Source: Sediminibacterium ginsengisoli
Lineage (GTDB): Bacteria; Bacteroidota; Bacteroidia; Chitinophagales; Chitinophagaceae
NCBI GenBank assembly: GCA_943324415.2
Contig: CALPLN020000050.1
Coordinates: forward strand, 1 to 11,246
Length of the DNA stretch: 11,246 nucleotides
Direction: 5' to 3'
The notes under the pieces were generated by a model, which was not told the DNA's origin, made no database searches, and worked only from the letters and a program-made list of their open reading frames with translations. The position numbers and the translations under genes are program-made. This document shows, piece by piece, positions 6,239 through 11,246 of this stretch. Positions within the stretch are counted from its first letter, which is position 1. Every line of letters starts with the position of its first letter.

Positions 6239-9052
6239 ATGAATAAACAAAAATTGGCTCAAATTATTTTTATAAATTGCTTATTATTAATAAGTTACGT
6301 TGGATTTGCTCAAAATATGACCATACAGGGTACCTTAAAAGACAGTATTGCCAATAAGCCACTTAATGCCGCGACTGTTTCATTGGTTTATGCCAAAGAC
6401 TCCTCTTTGGTTAGTTTTTCAAGAACGAATGAGTCTGGGGTGTTCTATTTTAAAAATGTATCTGCTGGAGCTTACTTGATTTCTGTTTCTTATGTAGGTT
6501 ATCAACCAAAATGGGTTCCTGTTTTAACAGAGACGAATAAAATGGTGGAGATGGGTACGATCTATATGAATGATGTAAATAGTATGAGCACAGTGACCGT
6601 GACTGCACGTAGACCACCAGTGGTGATTAATGGAGATTCAGTGGAGTTTAATTCTGAAAATTTTAAGACAGCTCCGAATGCGGTTGTGGAAGATTTATTA
6701 AAAAAGATGCCAGGGATGGAAGTAGATAAATCTGGCGGCATCACTGTGAATGGAAAAACGGTTACCAAGGTTTTTGTGAACGGCAAAGAATTTTTCTCTG
6801 GTGATCCCAAAATGGCCACTAAAAATTTACCTGCAGATGCAGTAGATAAGATTCAAGTATATGATCGAAAATCCGATCAAGCTATGTTCACTGGTATTGA
6901 TGATGGCTCAGAAGAAACAACGATTAATTTAAAATTAAAAAAAGACCGCAACAGATCCACTTTTGGAAAATTAAATGGCGGCGCTGGAACACCATCTGTG
7001 TTTGATACACAAGGCAATATCAATGTCATCAACAATGACGAACAATTTTCTGCAATCGGCGGTGCTAACAATACCAACCGTCAAAATTTTTCTAGCAGAA
7101 ACATTGTCAATTTCTCTGGTGGCGGCGGCGGAAGAGTAGGCGCAGGAGCGGGTGTTACCATCAATATAGGTGGAGGTGGATCAGGTGAAACAGATGCCAA
7201 TGCACAAGGCATTGCTGAAACTTATTCAATCGGAGGCAACTACTCTAATTTATTCAATAGTAAAAAAATTGAATTCAATGCCAATACGGCGATTAGCGAT
7301 GTAGAGCGAAATAACAATAGTGTCTCATTTACGCAGAACCTTACGCCAGGAAATCAATTTAATAGAAGTTCAAATTCCAATTCAATCAATGGCAACAAGC
7401 AACAAAGTTTTGGAAGTACAATAGATCATAAAGTATCAGAAACGTTTTCTTACAAATTCACGCCTAGTTTAAGCTGGCAACAAACTAGTGCTTCAAGCGA
7501 AGACACTACCATCACAAGAGTAGGTTTAGATCCAAATGGTGCAATAACCAATCGCAACACCACTGCTGCCTCAAGTATATCAGATGCAGTCAATGCCTCA
7601 AGCAATTTATTGTTAAGAAAAAAGTTTGCCAAAAAAGGTAGAACGATTTCTTCTACGATTACACAAAGTTACAATCAATCTAATTCAACAGGGAGTCAAT
7701 ACACCAGTCAGTTTTTTTATGCCGGCAGTCTATTAACTTCTGATTCAATTTTAGATCAACAAAATATTCGCAAAGGAAATACAACCAGTTATTCTGCCAA
7801 TGTAATTTATACAGAACCTATCAGTAAGAGATCCTTATTAGAGTTTAATTCCTATTTAAGTAAAACGATTGGTTCATCTAGTAAAAAAGTATTTGATCAG
7901 AACAATGTCACTGATGCGTATGATCTTTTGAACAATCGTTTAACCAATGAATTCAATAGTGAGTATACGTATTCAGGTGGCGGGATGAGCTTTAGATCCA
8001 ATCAAAAGAAATTTAATTTTGCAACAGGAATTTCTTTACAAAATGCAGTGTTGGATGGAGAGAACTTAAGTGCAAAAACAAAGTTTAGTCAAAGCTTTCA
8101 AGACATCTTACCCAATGCCAATTTTAGATACAATTTTTCTCAGACTAAAAATTTAAATTTAGACTACCGTACTTCTACCAATCAACCATCTATCACTCAA
8201 TTACAACCTGTATTGGATCAAAGCAATATCAACAGACAAGTGATAGGAAATCCCGATTTAAAAAGAAGCTATGTGCACAATTTGAATATTCGTTTTTTCT
8301 CTTCTAAAATTTTAGCGGGTAAAAATTTCTTTTCTACTTTGAATGCATCCACAACCAACAATTCAATCGTAAACTATGATAGCGTTTTGCCCAACCGTAC
8401 AATTCTATCCAAGCCTGTCAATGTAAATGGAGCCTATAGAATCAATGGAACTATGAACTACGGCTTTGGCATTAAAAAATTGAATTCGAGATTGGGATTC
8501 GGTTTAAATGCCGGATTAAATAACAATATCTCTTATGCCAATGGTATATTAAATACCATTGTGACTAAGTCTACCGGACCTAGCTTTACATATAGTTACA
8601 TACAAGACGACGTGATTGATATTAATTTGACTGCAAGATATTCCTATAGTAAAACAAGTAACGAAGTAAATCCAACACTCAATACCAACTTTTTGACAAA
8701 GGTCTTTGGTGCAGATATGACCAATTATTTGCCTTTTAATATTGTATTGAACCAATCCTTCAATTATGCAATCAATACTGGTCGAGCTGCAGGATTTAAT
8801 ACTTCTGTGCCTATTTGGAACGCCAGCTTTTCTAAGTTCTTTTTGAAAAACAAGCGAGCAGAAATTAAAATGAGTGCATTTGACTTATTGAATAAAAACA
8901 TTGGCATTAGTAGAAACGTTTCACAGAACCAAATTGTAGATAGGTCTTACAATGTAATTAGTCAATACTTTTTGTTGACCTTTACGTATAGTCTACAAAA
9001 ATCTGGATTAGGCGGAGGTGCAAGACCAGGTGGGATGATGATAAGAATGTAA
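6239..9052 (+). CDS. TonB-dependent-receptor-like outer-membrane beta-barrel protein
   Basis: This 937-residue protein starts with a signal peptide (residues 1-24, GFA, then Gln25). Residues ~27-110 form a carboxypeptidase-regulatory-like Ig-type domain (TIQGTLKDSIANKPLNAATV ... SYVGYQP). A plug-like domain follows: STVTVTARRP at 117-126, VEDLLKKMPGMEV near 148-160, TKVFVNGKEFFSGDP near 175, and a KIQVYDRKSDQ segment. The barrel runs from ~250 to ~922, rich in Asn/Ser/Thr with alternating strands, and resembles the outer-membrane beta-barrel type 3 family. A Gly-rich insertion lies at ~293-316. The last barrel-like strand (YFLLTFTYSL) is not at the C-terminus: a tail ending GGGARPGGMMIRM follows, and a near-copy ends the next protein. 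No SusD partner is present, so this is not a typical glycan-utilisation SusC. It is probably co-transcribed with the GLPGLI gene 95 bp downstream, with no terminator between them. The ligand is unknown. Confidence 0.93.
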   Translation: MNKQKLAQIIFINCLLLISYVGFAQNMTIQGTLKDSIANKPLNAATVSLVYAKDSSLVSFSRTNESGVFYFKNVSAGAYLISVSYVGYQPKWVPVLTETNKMVEMGTIYMNDVNSMSTVTVTARRPPVVINGDSVEFNSENFKTAPNAVVEDLLKKMPGMEVDKSGGITVNGKTVTKVFVNGKEFFSGDPKMATKNLPADAVDKIQVYDRKSDQAMFTGIDDGSEETTINLKLKKDRNRSTFGKLNGGAGTPSVFDTQGNINVINNDEQFSAIGGANNTNRQNFSSRNIVNFSGGGGGRVGAGAGVTINIGGGGSGETDANAQGIAETYSIGGNYSNLFNSKKIEFNANTAISDVERNNNSVSFTQNLTPGNQFNRSSNSNSINGNKQQSFGSTIDHKVSETFSYKFTPSLSWQQTSASSEDTTITRVGLDPNGAITNRNTTAASSISDAVNASSNLLLRKKFAKKGRTISSTITQSYNQSNSTGSQYTSQFFYAGSLLTSDSILDQQNIRKGNTTSYSANVIYTEPISKRSLLEFNSYLSKTIGSSSKKVFDQNNVTDAYDLLNNRLTNEFNSEYTYSGGGMSFRSNQKKFNFATGISLQNAVLDGENLSAKTKFSQSFQDILPNANFRYNFSQTKNLNLDYRTSTNQPSITQLQPVLDQSNINRQVIGNPDLKRSYVHNLNIRFFSSKILAGKNFFSTLNASTTNNSIVNYDSVLPNRTILSKPVNVNGAYRINGTMNYGFGIKKLNSRLGFGLNAGLNNNISYANGILNTIVTKSTGPSFTYSYIQDDVIDINLTARYSYSKTSNEVNPTLNTNFLTKVFGADMTNYLPFNIVLNQSFNYAINTGRAAGFNTSVPIWNASFSKFFLKNKRAEIKMSAFDLLNKNIGISRNVSQNQIVDRSYNVISQYFLLTFTYSLQKSGLGGGARPGGMMIRM

Positions 9053-9147
9053 TTACTAGAAATTAGACCTAGTTTAAATCGAAAGATGTTAAATATGAAT
9101 TATTGGAAATAGAAAAAATAGAATAAAAACAATATAAATCAACATTT

Positions 9148-9993
9148 ATGAAAAAAATACAATTGGTACTCGGATTCATTGTTGCACTAACAAGCATGTC
9201 TACATCTGTGACTGCGCAAATGAAGGAAGGAAAAATTAGTTACGAGCGCAAAGTCAATATGCATCGTAGCCTACCTGATCCTCAAATGAAGTCGATGATA
9301 CCTGAATTTAGAACAGATAAGTTTGAATTAATTTTTAATGAGTCTGCAAGTTTATTCAGATCTGTAGTGGATGACGAAGCGCCCGATCCTTTTGCGAATG
9401 CAGGTGGTGGTGGAGGCGGTATGCGTATGAACTTTAGAATGCCAACGACCACTACTTATACTGATATTGCAAAACAAACACAATATGAAGAGCGCGCATT
9501 CTTTGAAAAAGAATTTTTAATCGTTGATTCTTTGAAGCAATACAAATGGAAATTGACAGAGGAAACAAAAACGATTGCTAAGCAATTGTGTAAAAAAGCA
9601 ACTACAATGATTAACGCTCCTCAAATGCGCATGCGTATTAGCAGAGGGGGTGAAAACAATACAGATTCTGCAGCGAATGCACCTATCAAGCCAAAAGAAA
9701 CAGAATTAGTGGTATGGTATGCAGAAAATATTCCTGTATCTGTAGGTCCTGATAATTACAGTGGTTTGCCAGGTGTGATTATGGAGATGGATGTAGACAA
9801 TGGTGCTAATGTGACTACAGCAGTAGAAGTAAGTGCTAAATATCCAAAAAAGGAATTGGTTGCACCAACAAAGGGAGAGAAAATGAATAGAGCACAGTTC
9901 CAAGAAAATATGCAGAAATTAATGCAGGATATGCAAAAAGGAGGCGGCATAAGAATGGGTGGAAACGCAATTAGAATTGGCGGAGGTAATTAA
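9148..9993 (+). CDS. GLPGLI family protein
   Basis: This 281-residue exported protein has a signal peptide at residues 1-23 (VTA, then Gln24). The mature start, EGKISYERKV, is typical of the family, and the signature appears as GLPGVI at residues 206-211 within NYSGLPGVIMEMD. GLPGLI proteins are Bacteroidota-specific, predicted periplasmic or outer-membrane-associated, and of unestablished function; they are often encoded beside outer-membrane beta-barrel proteins, as here. Unusual traits are a six-Gly run followed by MRMNFRMP (86-99), a second MRMRISRGG (160-168), and the tail GGGIRMGGNAIRIGGGN (265-281), which resembles the end of the upstream receptor. A short Met/Gln/Lys-rich segment (~246-264, FQENMQKLMQDMQKG) is probably helical and precedes the tail. 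No Shine-Dalgarno sequence is visible; the ATG is preceded by an A/T-rich stretch, normal for Bacteroidota. Transcription ends at the terminator at 10033-10065. Confidence 0.92.
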   Translation: MKKIQLVLGFIVALTSMSTSVTAQMKEGKISYERKVNMHRSLPDPQMKSMIPEFRTDKFELIFNESASLFRSVVDDEAPDPFANAGGGGGGMRMNFRMPTTTTYTDIAKQTQYEERAFFEKEFLIVDSLKQYKWKLTEETKTIAKQLCKKATTMINAPQMRMRISRGGENNTDSAANAPIKPKETELVVWYAENIPVSVGPDNYSGLPGVIMEMDVDNGANVTTAVEVSAKYPKKELVAPTKGEKMNRAQFQENMQKLMQDMQKGGGIRMGGNAIRIGGGN

Positions 9994-10032
9994 TCAGCGC
10001 AATGATTGCTATATCATTTGACATTTAGGTCT

Positions 10033-10065
10033 AAAAAAAGGGGCGCAATTTGCGCCCCTTTTTTT
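10033..10065. terminator. Bidirectional intrinsic terminator between convergent genes
   Basis: GGGGCGCA (10040-10047) pairs with TGCGCCCC (10051-10058) around a 3-nt loop. Seven A on the left (10033-10039) and seven T on the right (10059-10065) extend the pairing and provide a U-tract on either strand. It should terminate the GLPGLI transcript (plus) and the TonB receptor transcript (minus). It overlaps the minus-strand receptor's stop codon, plus-strand TTA at 10064-10066. Confidence 0.92.
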
Positions 10066-11246
10066 ATGGAATGATATTCCATTTCCAACCCAGTGCAATT
10101 GTTCTATTGTCGCCTAAATAATAGGCATAGGCGTTGTTGCCTCGAACACTAAAATTCTTGGTTGCCATGGTTGCATAAAATTGATCTGTCAGGTTAATAC
10201 ATTGAAACCATAATACATGTTTTTGAATTGTATAATTGATTCTAAGATTCAACACATCAAATCCAGGCGAACGAGTGGCATTGATTTCATCCATAAAATA
10301 GCTTGACTGATGTTGCCATTCTATGGATGAACTTAAGGCGCTATTCCACTGACTAAGTAAAGTTAGGTTACTGAAAAAATGAGGGGCTGCTACCATTTCT
10401 TTATTGCTAATATCAGTGCCCTTTAAAATAGTATTGACATAGAGGTGTCTTGCATTGCTCCCGTTGAAATTCAATTGCAAGAATTGATTGATATTGTATT
10501 TCACCTGATATTCTATACCGTAATGTGTTGTTTGACCCGTATTTTGATTCAGGTTGACACCGTCTGCTTGGCGAACAGATACAATCTCATTGCGCCCATT
10601 TAATTGGTATAAAGACCATTCGATATAGCCATTGGGAATACGCAACCAAGAACCAATTTCATAGTTCGTAAAACTTTGAGGTAACAAATAGGGTACACGA
10701 ATGGCATTGTAGATCTCGGTAATTTGTGGAGGCACAAATCCTTTACTATAATTCACATAAGTACCCCAGTTGCCTTGATTGAAAGTCGCACCTAATTTGG
10801 GTGCCCAATTAGTGAATACATTGTTCGCACTAGGGGTCCCAGCAGGGAGCTTATTTTTAAAGCGATAGTCAAATTGGTCATACCTGATGGTAGCATTGAT
10901 GCGTAAGGCTTTTGTAATTGGTTGAATCCAGTTTAGATAAACTGCTTTATTGTAAATTGTTGTTTTATAATTGGTGATGAAACTATCATTGACAGGCTTT
11001 GTATACTTGGTAAATTTATTGATCGAAGTATCTTTAAAAATATCAATATACTCCGCTACTAAGCCTTGTTGCGTTGCATCCATATAACCCCCTAATAAAA
11101 TCTTTGACTTGATTTTTTTTAATTGAATCTGGTGTTGAAGATCCACTACATAAGCGTCAAAATGATTTGAATTGATTTGTCCTTTAAATTTTGTTGGATT
11201 TGAACTAGATGCAATTAGATAGGCTGGATTTTGATCCATCGTATTC
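10064..11246 (-). CDS. TonB-dependent receptor, siderophore-type, C-terminal barrel (5' end beyond window)
   Basis: The frame is open from the right edge to the stop at 10064-10066, about 393 codons. The first in-frame ATG (11239) is internal: Asn-Thr codons precede it in frame, there is no signal peptide, and no plug domain is seen, so the true start lies outside. The visible part is a TonB-dependent receptor barrel. Recognisable landmarks are WAPKLGATF followed by YVNYSKGFVPPQITEIYN (a strand/loop motif common in FecA/siderophore-type receptors), NYEIGSW, HYGIEYQVKYN, FDVLNLRINY, and a closing segment with FSVRGNNAYAYYLGDNRTIALGWKW. The final strand ends in Trp-Lys-Trp plus NIIP, close to the usual aromatic C-terminus. 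It probably imports a ferric chelate or similar ligand across the outer membrane; the specificity is not readable. It is convergent with the GLPGLI gene and shares its terminator. Unlike the first receptor, no Gly/Arg/Met tail follows the barrel. Confidence 0.9.
   Translation of the reverse strand, partial: NTMDQNPAYLIASSSNPTKFKGQINSNHFDAYVVDLQHQIQLKKIKSKILLGGYMDATQQGLVAEYIDIFKDTSINKFTKYTKPVNDSFITNYKTTIYNKAVYLNWIQPITKALRINATIRYDQFDYRFKNKLPAGTPSANNVFTNWAPKLGATFNQGNWGTYVNYSKGFVPPQITEIYNAIRVPYLLPQSFTNYEIGSWLRIPNGYIEWSLYQLNGRNEIVSVRQADGVNLNQNTGQTTHYGIEYQVKYNINQFLQLNFNGSNARHLYVNTILKGTDISNKEMVAAPHFFSNLTLLSQWNSALSSSIEWQHQSSYFMDEINATRSPGFDVLNLRINYTIQKHVLWFQCINLTDQFYATMATKNFSVRGNNAYAYYLGDNRTIALGWKWNIIP

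Noticed and set aside
6239..9052. SusC/SusD-type polysaccharide utilisation locus
   Set aside because: No SusD homologue, glycoside hydrolase or sugar regulator is present; the partner is a GLPGLI protein instead.
9055..9073. ACTAG-N9-CTAGT inverted repeat in the 95-bp gap before the GLPGLI gene
   Set aside because: Five-base arms in AT-rich DNA are weak; no U-tract and no match to the TTAGG/CCTAA array beyond partial similarity.
11237..11239. ATG as the real start of the right-edge TonB receptor
   Set aside because: The frame continues upstream to the window edge, and the protein from here lacks a signal peptide and plug, so it is an internal Met.

Overview
The window reads as part of a Bacteroidota chromosome, most likely a Chitinophagaceae-type organism (phylum confident, family an impression). 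The reasons are: AT-rich DNA; two TonB-dependent outer-membrane proteins; a GLPGLI-family protein, a family essentially confined to Bacteroidota; little Shine-Dalgarno signal before the starts; and exported proteins whose predicted mature N-terminus is Gln (the 'Bacteroidetes Q-rule'). There are six genes. All are predicted to be exported or envelope proteins, although the last lacks its N-terminus. I see no tRNA, rRNA, CRISPR array, insertion sequence or phage gene.

Left arm (minus strand, 1-6076). Read in transcription order, this holds a 1132-residue secreted amidohydrolase with an N-terminal TolB-like beta-propeller, a very strong intrinsic terminator, a Tat-exported xylose-isomerase-like TIM-barrel protein, and 43 bp later a penicillin/AHL-acylase-type Ntn hydrolase that runs off the left edge. 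The last two look co-transcribed. The acylase shows a complete set of autoprocessing and catalytic landmarks.

Centre (6077-6238). A 162-bp divergent intergenic region separates the amidohydrolase from a plus-strand pair. It contains three alternating TTAGG/CCTAA half-sites, a plausible operator, and candidate Bacteroidota-type -33/-7 promoter elements.

Right arm. The plus-strand pair (6239-9993) is a 937-residue TonB-dependent-receptor-like outer-membrane protein (carboxypeptidase-regulatory-like domain, plug, barrel) followed by a GLPGLI-family protein. Pairs of this kind recur in Bacteroidota and their function is not established. The two proteins share a Gly/Arg/Met C-terminal tail, GGGxRxGGxxIR[M/I], which is the most unusual signal in the window. 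A bidirectional terminator then separates them from a convergent TonB-dependent siderophore-type receptor (minus strand) that is cut off at the right edge.

Working together (inference): the plus-strand pair probably forms one outer-membrane/periplasm unit. The acylase, amidohydrolase and TIM-barrel protein are extracytoplasmic enzymes that could process amide- or peptide-like compounds. Nothing in the sequence proves that the two arms share a pathway. No wholly new system is evident; the best candidate for undescribed biology is the shared tail motif of the receptor/GLPGLI pair.
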